In this document: positions 1 to 6,689 of the stretch, piece by piece | How the letters are laid out: each line of letters opens with the position of its first letter | How positions within the stretch are numbered: the stretch's first letter is position 1 | Assembly (NCBI GenBank): GCA_959347345.1 | Contig: OY365738.1 | Span: forward strand, 1,364,001-1,428,000 | DNA length: 64,000 nt | Reading direction: 5' to 3' | From: an uncultured Amylibacter sp. | GTDB lineage: Bacteria > Pseudomonadota > Alphaproteobacteria > Rhodobacterales > Rhodobacteraceae | Position numbers and translations under genes: made by a program | The notes under the pieces: generated by a model | The model's database searches: none | Seen by the model: the letters and a program-made list of their open reading frames with translations, nothing else | What the model was told of the DNA's origin: nothing

Positions 1-1
1 A

Positions 2-178
2 ATTCAACTAGCAGAGGACGGCGCGGGGGTGATAGTCATCAGCCAAGACTTGGATGAATTGCTGGAAATATCCGATACTCTGGGGGTTTTGAACAACGGG
101 TATTTATCCGAATTACGCCCGACGCAGACGTTGGGGATGGATGAAATCGGGCTTATGATGGGCGGGGCGGGGCAATGA
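2..178 (+). CDS. ABC transporter ATP-binding protein, C-terminal fragment (BMP/nucleoside type)
   Basis: The open frame enters from the left edge and ends in TGA at 176-178, giving the last 58 residues of a protein. The visible part has VIVISQDLDELLEISDTLGV, which matches the switch-histidine region and following helix of the second ATPase half of double-domain sugar/nucleoside importers (YufO/RbsA type), where SQDLDE is a usual variant. Its stop overlaps the next start (ATGA at 175-178), so it is translationally coupled to the permease. Role by context: energises uptake through the two permeases that follow. The Walker A and signature motifs lie outside the window. Confidence 0.85.
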   Translation: MQLAEDGAGVIVISQDLDELLEISDTLGVLNNGYLSELRPTQTLGMDEIGLMMGGAGQ

Positions 179-1269
179 TATATTTACAAAATCGTGCCGA
201 GCCCTCCGCACCCATGCGTGTTCTTGCGCCATTAATTGCTATCATAGCAACGCTTATCGCGGGTGGGCTATTATTCGCGGTGCTGAATAAAAACCCGTTT
301 GTCGCCATAAGAATGATTATTTGGGACCCCGTATTTGGCGAGTTCGCGTTTTATTATCGCGGGCAGGTTCTCATCAAAGCCGCGCCCCTGATTATCATAG
401 CCCAAGGGCTGGCGTTTGGGTTTCGTGCGGGGTTTTGGAACATCGGGGCAGAAGGGCAGTTTATCATGGGTGCGCTGGGCGGTGGCGCGGTTGGGCTGGC
501 GTTTTATCCTGCTGACCCTGCTTCTGTGGACTCCGCCTTTATCCTGCCTATGATGGTGATAAGCGGGGGTATAGCGGGGGGCTTATGGGGGCTCATCCCC
601 GCCTATTTGAAAATTCGGTTTAACGCGAATGAAATTCTGGTCTCCCTAATGCTGGTTTATGTCGCCTTGCAGTTTCTTAACGGGATGGTCACGGGGCCTT
701 TGCGCAATCCAGAGGGGTTTAACTTCCCCGAAAGCCGCAGTTTCCAAGATTGGGACTCGGCGCATAATGCAGAGCTTTGGTTGGGCAGTGGCGTGCATAT
801 CGGGGTGTTTGCCGCTTTGATAATCAGCCTGCTTGCCTACGTTATTTCCACCCGTCATATCCTTGGCTATCATATCAATCTAAGCGGATTTTCGCTTCGG
901 GCGGCGCGGTTTGCTGGGGTGAAACCGCATGTAATGATTGCCCTGTGTTTGGGGCTGTCAGGTGCGCTGGCGGGGATTGCTGGCGTATTTGAGCTAACGG
1001 GACCAGCGGGCAAACTATCCACGACGTTTCCATTGGGCTATGGCTTTACCGCGATTATCGTAGCGTTTTTGGGGCGATTACATCCGCTTGGCATCGTGCT
1101 GGCGGGGGTGCTACTGGCGATTACTTATGTCGGCGGTGATATTATACAGGCGGAATTTGGACTGCCGAAAGCCTCTATCCAAGTGTTTCAGGGGATGCTG
1201 TTGTTTTTCCTGCTGGCAACGGATGTTTTAATTCGGTTTAGGGTGCGGATTGGGGGCGGTCATGCTTGA
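175..1269 (+). CDS. BMP-family ABC transporter permease 1
   Basis: Inner-membrane permease of 364 residues. It starts with a hydrophobic helix around residues 15-37, has about eight to nine membrane segments, and carries the family hallmark GFRAGFWNIGAEGQF near residues 82-96. In this family (YufP/NupP) the two different permeases form a heterodimer that moves nucleosides or purine-like solutes delivered by a lipoprotein/BMP receptor. The start ATG overlaps the ATPase stop, and the end overlaps the second permease by 8 bases, so ATPase, permease 1 and permease 2 are one operon. The solute is inferred from the family and is not shown by the sequence. Confidence 0.93.
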   Translation: MIYLQNRAEPSAPMRVLAPLIAIIATLIAGGLLFAVLNKNPFVAIRMIIWDPVFGEFAFYYRGQVLIKAAPLIIIAQGLAFGFRAGFWNIGAEGQFIMGALGGGAVGLAFYPADPASVDSAFILPMMVISGGIAGGLWGLIPAYLKIRFNANEILVSLMLVYVALQFLNGMVTGPLRNPEGFNFPESRSFQDWDSAHNAELWLGSGVHIGVFAALIISLLAYVISTRHILGYHINLSGFSLRAARFAGVKPHVMIALCLGLSGALAGIAGVFELTGPAGKLSTTFPLGYGFTAIIVAFLGRLHPLGIVLAGVLLAITYVGGDIIQAEFGLPKASIQVFQGMLLFFLLATDVLIRFRVRIGGGHA

Positions 1270-2194
1270 TGCTCTGTCACTTTACGGAATAGCCCTGATT
1301 GTCACATTGATTGGCACGGCAACCCCTGTTTTACTGGCGGCAACGGGGGAATTGGTCGTTGAAAAAGCGGGTGTTTTAAATCTGGGAGTCGAGGGCATGA
1401 TGATTTTCGGCGCGATTGCTGGGTTTATCGCGGCGGTCAGCACGGGCAGTCCGTTTATCGGCTTTATCGCGGGGGCGACGGGCAGTGCGGTTTTATCGCT
1501 GGCGTTTGTGGTATTAACGCAGTATTTCTTGGCAAACCAAGTCGCCTCTGGTTTGGCGTTGACTCTGTTTGGCATAGGGTTGGCGGCGTTTTTAGGGCAT
1601 AATTACACGGGTATAAAACCGCCCGAATCACCGCAATTACACATCCCGTTTTTATCGGATTTACCGCTGATTGGACGCGGGCTGTTCGGCTATGACGCGA
1701 TGATTTATCTGTCGGTTTTGCTGGTCGGGCTGGTGTGGTATTTTCTGCGCCACACACGGGCGGGGCTGGTTTTGCGGGCGGTGGGTGAGAACCACGATGC
1801 CGCGCATGCTCTGGGCTATAATGTCGTGCGAGTGCGGGTTTTGGCGATATTATTCGGTGGAGCCTGCGCGGGGCTGGGCGGTGCGTATTTGTCTTTGATT
1901 CGCGTGCCACAGTGGAGCGAAGGGATGACGGCGGGCGCGGGCTGGATTGCGCTGGCTCTGGTGGTTTTCGCAGGATGGAAACCGTGGCGAGTGATATTGG
2001 GCGCGTATTTGTTTGGCGGGATTACTATTGCTCAGCTTAATTTACAGGCGTGGGGGCTGGATATTCCGGTGTATTATTTGTCTATGGCGCCGTATTTGGC
2101 AACGATTGTGGTGCTGGTGATTATGTCGTCTAATAGGAAGCGGGCGGCTTTGAACGCACCCGCGTGCTTGGGGAAAGTGTTTTTTAACGATTAA
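1262..2194 (+). CDS. BMP-family ABC transporter permease 2
   Basis: Second permease subunit of the importer, 310 residues from the ATG at 1262 (an in-frame upstream start at 1250 is possible but lies deeper in permease 1). The motif LNLGVEGMMIFGA near residues 41-53 is the partner-permease equivalent of the NIGAEGQF motif in permease 1 (YufQ/NupQ type). Long hydrophobic segments continue to about residue 295. The last residues (GKVFFND) and the stop are read out of the first units of a heptamer repeat array beginning at 2184, so the natural C-terminus may have been changed when the array arose. The receptor gene of this importer lies beyond an oppositely oriented ankyrin gene. Confidence 0.92.
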   Translation: MLDALSLYGIALIVTLIGTATPVLLAATGELVVEKAGVLNLGVEGMMIFGAIAGFIAAVSTGSPFIGFIAGATGSAVLSLAFVVLTQYFLANQVASGLALTLFGIGLAAFLGHNYTGIKPPESPQLHIPFLSDLPLIGRGLFGYDAMIYLSVLLVGLVWYFLRHTRAGLVLRAVGENHDAAHALGYNVVRVRVLAILFGGACAGLGGAYLSLIRVPQWSEGMTAGAGWIALALVVFAGWKPWRVILGAYLFGGITIAQLNLQAWGLDIPVYYLSMAPYLATIVVLVIMSSNRKRAALNAPACLGKVFFND

Positions 2195-2218
2195 CGATTA
2201 ACGATTAACGATTAATGA
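2184..2218 (+). repeat. Heptamer tandem array, unit TTAACGA (left flank of ankyrin cassette 1)
   Basis: Four perfect TTAACGA units followed by one TTAATGA, in register. The array overlaps the stop codon of permease 2. Its reverse complement (TCGTTAA units) lies at 2974-3008 on the other side of the ankyrin gene, so the two arrays form an inverted pair enclosing about 750 bp. Confidence 0.95.
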
Positions 2219-2221
2219 TTG

Positions 2222-2392
2222 GTTGTTAGAAATTGGAAGTTGGTTATTAGAGGTTAAGAGCAGAGGTTTTTTGCTTGCGCCCTCACTGCGTTCGGTTGCC
2301 CACCCGCCCACCCCTCCTGCGGAGAGCTGGACGGGGTTTTGTGGCTTTTGCCTGTCCTAGTATCTAGGCATAGCCTAAATAAATTAATGATG
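2222..2392 (-). repeat. Dispersed palindromic composite repeat, copy R1
   Basis: Read on the minus strand this segment matches 55628-55800 and, more loosely, 31311-31470. Shared landmarks in order are a TAAATTTATTTAGGC-like A/T segment, a GC-rich hairpin (arms CCCGTCCA and TGGGCGGG around a CTCC-GCA-GGAG core), a GAGGGCG or GGCGC segment, an AAAAAACC(T)CT tract and a CTTCCAAT segment. It has no open frame of note. It lies between permease 2 and the ankyrin gene, just inside the left heptamer array. Confidence 0.8.
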
Positions 2393-2403
2393 AATTATTA
2401 AGT

Positions 2404-2823
2404 TTAGGGGCGCAAGAGTTCAATAATTTCATTATTTACAAGATTTGGATTTTCCTGTGCATAGTCAAAAGGCGTTCTCCCGTTGTTATCGCACACATTC
2501 ACATTTGCCGCTTCTACTTCAATACCATCATTTATAAGAACATCATTGCAATGTAAAAGGGCACTTACTATATCAACATTATTATGCCTCGCTGCATAAT
2601 GAAGCGGTGTAGAATTATCCGAATCTTGCTCATTCACACGCGCCCCGTTAGAAATCAAACAAATAATTACATCGGGGTCTGGACAACACCAAGCAGCTTT
2701 ATGAAGCGGTCTAAACCCATTCCCGCTATGCATATTGACTAATTCCCTTATATGCGGGTTTCTTCTCAAATTTTCAACTGTTTTGTTGCTCCACTCTTGG
2801 AAATCGTTATCTGTCAAAACCAT
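2404..2823 (-). CDS. Ankyrin-repeat protein (cassette 1)
   Basis: A protein of 139 residues with no signal peptide. At least three ankyrin repeats are visible: GFRPLHKAAW near residues 37-46, NSTPLHYAARHNN near 70-82, and a C-terminal NGRTPFDYAQ near 113-122. Such repeats bind protein partners; the partner is unknown. The start is preceded by GAAAGGAAAAAAAG, a clear ribosome binding site. It is paralogous to the ankyrin gene at 17936-18559: both begin MVL-D, share the same upstream sequence, and end in a YA-type terminal repeat. The gene is AT-rich compared with its neighbours and lies against the importer operon, between its permease and receptor genes, enclosed by inverted heptamer arrays. 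That points to insertion as a cassette. Confidence 0.85.
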   Translation of the reverse strand: MVLTDNDFQEWSNKTVENLRRNPHIRELVNMHSGNGFRPLHKAAWCCPDPDVIICLISNGARVNEQDSDNSTPLHYAARHNNVDIVSALLHCNDVLINDGIEVEAANVNVCDNNGRTPFDYAQENPNLVNNEIIELLRP

Positions 2824-2847
2824 CTTTTTTTCCTTTCAGTTAGTTTT

Positions 2848-2934
2848 TTAATATTGCGAATCGTTTAATTCCCAATATGCAGGTGTATTTTTAATCGCTT
2901 TATTTTTTTTTGCAAGCTCAAAAAACTCTTTTAT
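2848..2934 (-). pseudogene. Remnant C-terminus of a second ankyrin protein
   Basis: Read on the minus strand, this stretch encodes EFFELAKKNKAIKN followed by TPAYWELNDSQY and a stop, preceded in frame by a TAA only four codons upstream. It aligns end to end with the last residues of the ankyrin protein at 18583-19416 (FEFAKYNSALKD then TKAYWALSDAQY, stop). It also has the same position, about 25-30 bases upstream of the next ankyrin gene. The locus therefore once held the same two-gene layout as 17.9-19.4 kb, and its upstream gene has been lost apart from this tail. Confidence 0.8.
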
Positions 2935-2973
2935 CACAATTTACAAACGAAAGGCAACTTTTTACAACCAAAA

Positions 2974-3008
2974 TAGTTCATCGTTCATCGTTAATCGTTA
3001 ATCGTTCA
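2974..3008 (-). repeat. Heptamer tandem array, unit TCGTTAA (right flank of ankyrin cassette 1)
   Basis: Five consecutive 7-base units: TAGTTCA, TCGTTCA, TCGTTAA, TCGTTAA, TCGTTCA. TCGTTAA is the exact reverse complement of the TTAACGA unit in the left array at 2184-2218. The array sits just upstream of the promoter of the BMP receptor gene. Confidence 0.95.
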
Positions 3009-3030
3009 TAACTAATTGTTAAAAAAACGC

Positions 3031-3058
3031 TTGCCATCCCCGCACACTAGGTTATACT
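3031..3058 (+). promoter_or_regulatory. Sigma-70 type promoter of the BMP receptor gene
   Basis: TTGCCA at 3031-3036 and TATACT at 3053-3058 with a 16-base spacer. It stands about 50 bases upstream of the ATG at 3109. A separate promoter makes sense because the ankyrin cassette separates this gene from the permease genes. Confidence 0.6.
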
Positions 3059-3108
3059 ACCATCACAAAATGGGAATACCCCCATATCATTTTACAGGAG
3101 AAACCAAA

Positions 3109-4188
3109 ATGAACACCTTAAAAACAACCCTAGCCATTATCGCCGCGCTAACCCTCGGCCTGCTGGCAACCCAATCAACTGCCCAAGACAAAACCAAGAT
3201 AGGCTTTGTCTACGTCGGCCCTGTCGGCGATTTCGGCTGGTCTTACGAACACGACCAAGGCCGCCTAGCCGTTGAAAAACACTTCGGCGACGCGGTAGAA
3301 ACCGTCTTTGTCGAATCCGTGCCAGAGGGTGCGGACAGCGAACGCGTGATGACGCAAATGGCGCTAGGCGGGGCGGATATGATATTCACCACCTCCTTTG
3401 GCTATATGGATCCGACCATCAATGTCGCCAAGAAATTCCCCGATGTGCGGTTTGAACACGCCACGGGCTATAAACGCGCCGATAACGTTTCCACCTATTC
3501 CGCACGTTTTTATGAAGGGCGGAGCGTGATTGGACATATCGCGGGACACATGACGAAAACCAATACGATTGGCTATATTGCCTCTTTCCCCATTCCCGAA
3601 GTCATTCGGGGCATCAATTCCGCGTACCTAGCGGCGCGGGCGGTCAATCCCGATGTGAAGATGAAGATAATCTGGGTTTCCACTTGGTTTGACCCTGGCA
3701 AAGAAGCCGACGCGGCCACCGTTTTAATCGAACAAGGTGCGGATGTTATTATGCAACACACGGATTCGCCTGCCGCGATGACTATTGCCGAAAAAGAGGG
3801 GATTTTTGCCTTTGGACAGGCCTCGGATATGAAGCAGTTTGGACCGAACGCGCGGCTGTCTTCTATCATTGATGACTGGGCGCCGTATTATATCGCGCGG
3901 ATTCAGGCGGCTATTGATGGCACGTGGGAGTCCCGCGATACTTGGGACGGTATAGCCGAGGGGATGGTCGCCATTGGTGATTTTTCTGATAAAATCCCTG
4001 CCGATGTGCGCAGTTCGGCGACTGCTTTGAAGGATGCGATTTCGGCGGGTAAGGTGCATAGCTTTACTGGACCGATTAATAAGCAGGATGGCTCTGCATG
4101 GCTCGCGGCAGGTGAGACTGCCGATGATGGCACCTTGGCTGGAATGAACTTTTATGTTGAGGGGATTGACAGCGATATTCCCAAGTGA
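3109..4188 (+). CDS. BMP-family ABC transporter substrate-binding protein
   Basis: Periplasmic receptor of the importer at 2-2194, 359 residues. The ATG at 3109 is chosen because it follows ACAGGAGAAACC and opens a clean signal peptide (MNTLKTTLAIIAALTLG, cleavage near TQSTAQ-DK). The frame runs upstream to 3016 without such features. The mature part starts TKIGFVYVGPVGDFGW, the typical first strand of the BMP/PnrA-like fold, followed by a second landmark FTTSFGYMDP near residue 86. No lipobox Cys is seen at the cleavage site, so the protein is probably soluble in the periplasm. The ligand is likely a nucleoside or related solute by family; this is inference. Confidence 0.93.
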   Translation: MNTLKTTLAIIAALTLGLLATQSTAQDKTKIGFVYVGPVGDFGWSYEHDQGRLAVEKHFGDAVETVFVESVPEGADSERVMTQMALGGADMIFTTSFGYMDPTINVAKKFPDVRFEHATGYKRADNVSTYSARFYEGRSVIGHIAGHMTKTNTIGYIASFPIPEVIRGINSAYLAARAVNPDVKMKIIWVSTWFDPGKEADAATVLIEQGADVIMQHTDSPAAMTIAEKEGIFAFGQASDMKQFGPNARLSSIIDDWAPYYIARIQAAIDGTWESRDTWDGIAEGMVAIGDFSDKIPADVRSSATALKDAISAGKVHSFTGPINKQDGSAWLAAGETADDGTLAGMNFYVEGIDSDIPK

Positions 4189-4203
4189 TGATACGAGGGC
4201 GGA

Positions 4204-4247
4204 GGGCTTTTGCCTACTACCCGCAAGGCGGGTAGATGCAAAAGCCC
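4204..4247 (+). terminator. Two-tier hairpin after the BMP receptor gene
   Basis: Outer arms 4204-4213 and 4238-4247 (GGGCTTTTGC / GCAAAAGCCC) pair perfectly over 10 bp. Inner arms 4217-4224 and 4228-4235 (CTACCCGC / GCGGGTAG) pair over 8 bp around AAG. It begins 15 bases after the stop codon and is followed by TTTGCTATTTG, a weak T tract. It may act as terminator; the same CTTTTG/CAAAAG arms recur in the dispersed repeat at 31.2 and 31.8 kb. Confidence 0.6.
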
Positions 4248-4513
4248 TTTGCTATTTGTTGCACGATTCGCGTGGGTAATGGGGGATGATGCCCACCGTC
4301 ATTTCCCATGGGGCAATTTGAACCTGCCCGACAAATCGGAGATTCGAGCGTAAGCAGACATGGCACAAAAGCCCTTTGGCATTTAGATGATAAAGGTGTT
4401 CGCCCCGCCGACTCCTGCGGGATCTGGGAGAGCATGATTTTCGTATAAATACCAACGGGATTTTGCGAAGGCAAAAGCCTTATCGTGTCGCTCCGCAAGG
4501 AGCGTCAATCAAG
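4248..4513. repeat. Non-coding stretch with dispersed repeat module D
   Basis: No convincing gene lies here. The segment 4316-4378 is nearly identical to 55471-55532: both contain GAACCTGCCCGACAAAT, GGAGATTCGAGCGTAAGCAG and CAAAAGCCCTT in the same order and spacing. The remaining bases hold palindromic pieces of the same style (CCCACCGTCATTTCCCATGG near 4291-4310). Together with the hairpin at 4204-4247 this forms another member of the composite repeat family. Confidence 0.75.
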
Positions 4514-5722
4514 TTAAATTTTCCTTACCCACATAACCCGCACAAAAATAACCAACGTTATAATCTGCAAACCAGCCGCCAAGAAAAATGGCGCGCCGGG
4601 CAGATAAATCGGCGCACCCTCGCGGATAAAAAAGCTAAATACCCCAGACATAACCAGCGGGCTGATAATCGCGGCAACCGCAGTTATGGACGCAATAACA
4701 CCTTGCAATTCGCCCTGTGCATCATCGCTAACGGCTTGGGAAACCACCCCGTTAAGGGCGGGATGGGCTATTACACTCACGCCCAAAATCGGCAAAATCG
4801 CATAAGCCATCCAGCCTTGCGTCGCCACCCCGTATAAACAAAATGTCACGCTCGCCACGCAAAATCCCACAACCACCGTGCGCCATTCGCCCAAAATCGC
4901 AATCGCATGGCGGATCAACCACCCTTGCCCAATCCCTATCGCCACGCCAACGCCAGCCAAAGACAGCCCAACCTGAAACGACTGCCAGCCATAACGTTCA
5001 ATCGTATAAAACGCCCAAATTGTGGGATAGCTTAACCCCGCGATTTGATTGAAGAAAAGCACGACCATCAACATCCCCAAACCCGATATACGCGCCACCG
5101 CCGCAAACGCGCCAAAGGGATTAAGGCGCGATAATTCCAACTTTCGGCGATTCGCTGGTTTCAAAGTCTCTGGCAGGCAAAACACGCCGAAAACCAGATT
5201 CCCCGCCGTTAGAACCGCCGCCATAAAGAACGGCACACGCAGACCAAAGCTGGCGAAAACTCCGCCCAACATAGGCCCCAAAATAAAACCTATCCCAAAA
5301 GCCGCGCCAATCAGCCCGAAATTCACCGACCGCGCACTGCCTTTGGATATATCGGCCATATAAGCCATCGCCGTTGGAATGGTCGCGCCCACAATGCCTC
5401 CGATTATCCGCCCAAGCAGCAGAACCCAAATGGAATGGGTCAGCCCCATAATGCAATAATCCACCGCCATGATAAACAGAGTGATAAACAAAACAGGTCG
5501 CCGCCCGAATCTATCGGATAAATTGCCAATAGCAGGGCTAAACAAAAACTGCATCACGGCGTAGGCAGAGCCCAAAACCCCGCCCCACAAAGCGGCGCGG
5601 GGCAAATCCACGCCCCCGATTTCACGAATTAAATCAGGCAGAACAGGCCAAATAATCCCAATCCCCACGGCATCCAAAACAACAGTGGTTAGAATAAAAT
5701 ATAGTGCGGGGGTTTTCATCAT
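4514..5722 (-). CDS. MFS transporter, TetA-like drug/proton antiporter family
   Basis: Integral membrane protein of 402 residues with 12 predicted helices. The start at 5722 (MMKTPALYF) is chosen because it opens directly into helix 1 and follows AAGGCAAAGACAA; the longer open frame upstream would overlap the divergent rfbA. Helix 1 has LDAVGIGIIWPVLPDLI, typical of the TetA/DHA1 group, and motif A (GNLSDRFGRRPVLF) lies in the loop between helices 2 and 3 near residues 62-75. These proteins export hydrophobic compounds in exchange for protons. The exported compound cannot be told from sequence, and no TetR-type regulator is adjacent. Confidence 0.88.
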   Translation of the reverse strand: MMKTPALYFILTTVVLDAVGIGIIWPVLPDLIREIGGVDLPRAALWGGVLGSAYAVMQFLFSPAIGNLSDRFGRRPVLFITLFIMAVDYCIMGLTHSIWVLLLGRIIGGIVGATIPTAMAYMADISKGSARSVNFGLIGAAFGIGFILGPMLGGVFASFGLRVPFFMAAVLTAGNLVFGVFCLPETLKPANRRKLELSRLNPFGAFAAVARISGLGMLMVVLFFNQIAGLSYPTIWAFYTIERYGWQSFQVGLSLAGVGVAIGIGQGWLIRHAIAILGEWRTVVVGFCVASVTFCLYGVATQGWMAYAILPILGVSVIAHPALNGVVSQAVSDDAQGELQGVIASITAVAAIISPLVMSGVFSFFIREGAPIYLPGAPFFLAAGLQIITLVIFVRVMWVRKI

Positions 5723-5798
5723 TTGTCTTTGCCTTGTTTGTGTGATAAGATGCGTGATATTAGAAATCACCACAAGACACAAGCGAAAGAACAAAAAA

Positions 5799-6689
5799 AT
5801 GACCCCCCGAAAAGGCATTATCCTAGCAGGTGGCTCTGGCACGCGGCTCTACCCCATCACCTTGTCCGTGTCCAAACAACTGCTGCCGATTTACGACAAA
5901 CCGATGATTTACTACCCCCTGTCCGTGCTGATGCTGGCGGGGATACGCGATATCGCGATTATCACCACACCGCACGACCAAGCGCAATTCCAAAACCTGC
6001 TGGGGGATGGCGCACAATGGGGGCTGTCGTTCCATTATATTGTACAACCCAGCCCTGACGGATTGGCGCAAAGCTATATTCTGGCAGAGGATTTCCTAAA
6101 CGACTCGCCCAGCGTGATGGTCTTGGGCGATAATATTTTCTTTGGCCATGATTTGCCCAAATTACTGCAAACCGCCGATAAAAACAACGGTAAAAACACA
6201 GGTGCCACGATATTTGGCTATCATGTGTCTGACCCCGAACGCTATGGAGTCGCCGATTTTGATGAAAACAACCGCGTGAAATCCATCACGGAAAAACCCG
6301 CAAACCCCGCGTCAAACTACGCTATTACCGGGCTGTATTTTATGGATGAAACCGCGCCAACACGGGCGCGGAATGTCAAACCCTCCCCCCGTGGGGAGCT
6401 GGAAATCACCAGCCTATTGCAAAGCTATTTGGATGACAACACCCTATCCCTGACCCGTATGGGGCGCGGGTATGCGTGGCTGGATACTGGCACACATGGC
6501 TCTTTATTGGATGCGGGGAATTTTGTTCGTACCTTGGAAAAACGCCAAGGGATGCAAACGGGTTGCCCAGAGGAAATCGCGTTTAACAACGGCTGGATTG
6601 ATAAAACCCGCCTGCGTGAATTCGCCAACAAATACGCGAAAAACGATTACGGCAAGTATTTACAAGGATTATGCAAAGACCCCGCCTAA
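5799..6689 (+). CDS. rfbA: Glucose-1-phosphate thymidylyltransferase
   Basis: Makes dTDP-glucose from glucose-1-phosphate and dTTP, the first step to dTDP-L-rhamnose and related sugars for surface polysaccharide. The 296-residue length is normal for RmlA. Nucleotide-binding loop GGSGTRLYPIT sits at about residues 8-18, KQLLPIYDKPMIYYP follows, and the metal-site region LGDNIFFGHD lies near 107-116. The ATG at 5799 is chosen because the motif starts a few residues after it; the longer frame from 5685 runs into the divergent MFS gene. No rmlB, C or D is present in the window. It converges with the glycosyltransferase gene with a 4-base overlap. Confidence 0.95.
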   Translation: MTPRKGIILAGGSGTRLYPITLSVSKQLLPIYDKPMIYYPLSVLMLAGIRDIAIITTPHDQAQFQNLLGDGAQWGLSFHYIVQPSPDGLAQSYILAEDFLNDSPSVMVLGDNIFFGHDLPKLLQTADKNNGKNTGATIFGYHVSDPERYGVADFDENNRVKSITEKPANPASNYAITGLYFMDETAPTRARNVKPSPRGELEITSLLQSYLDDNTLSLTRMGRGYAWLDTGTHGSLLDAGNFVRTLEKRQGMQTGCPEEIAFNNGWIDKTRLREFANKYAKNDYGKYLQGLCKDPA

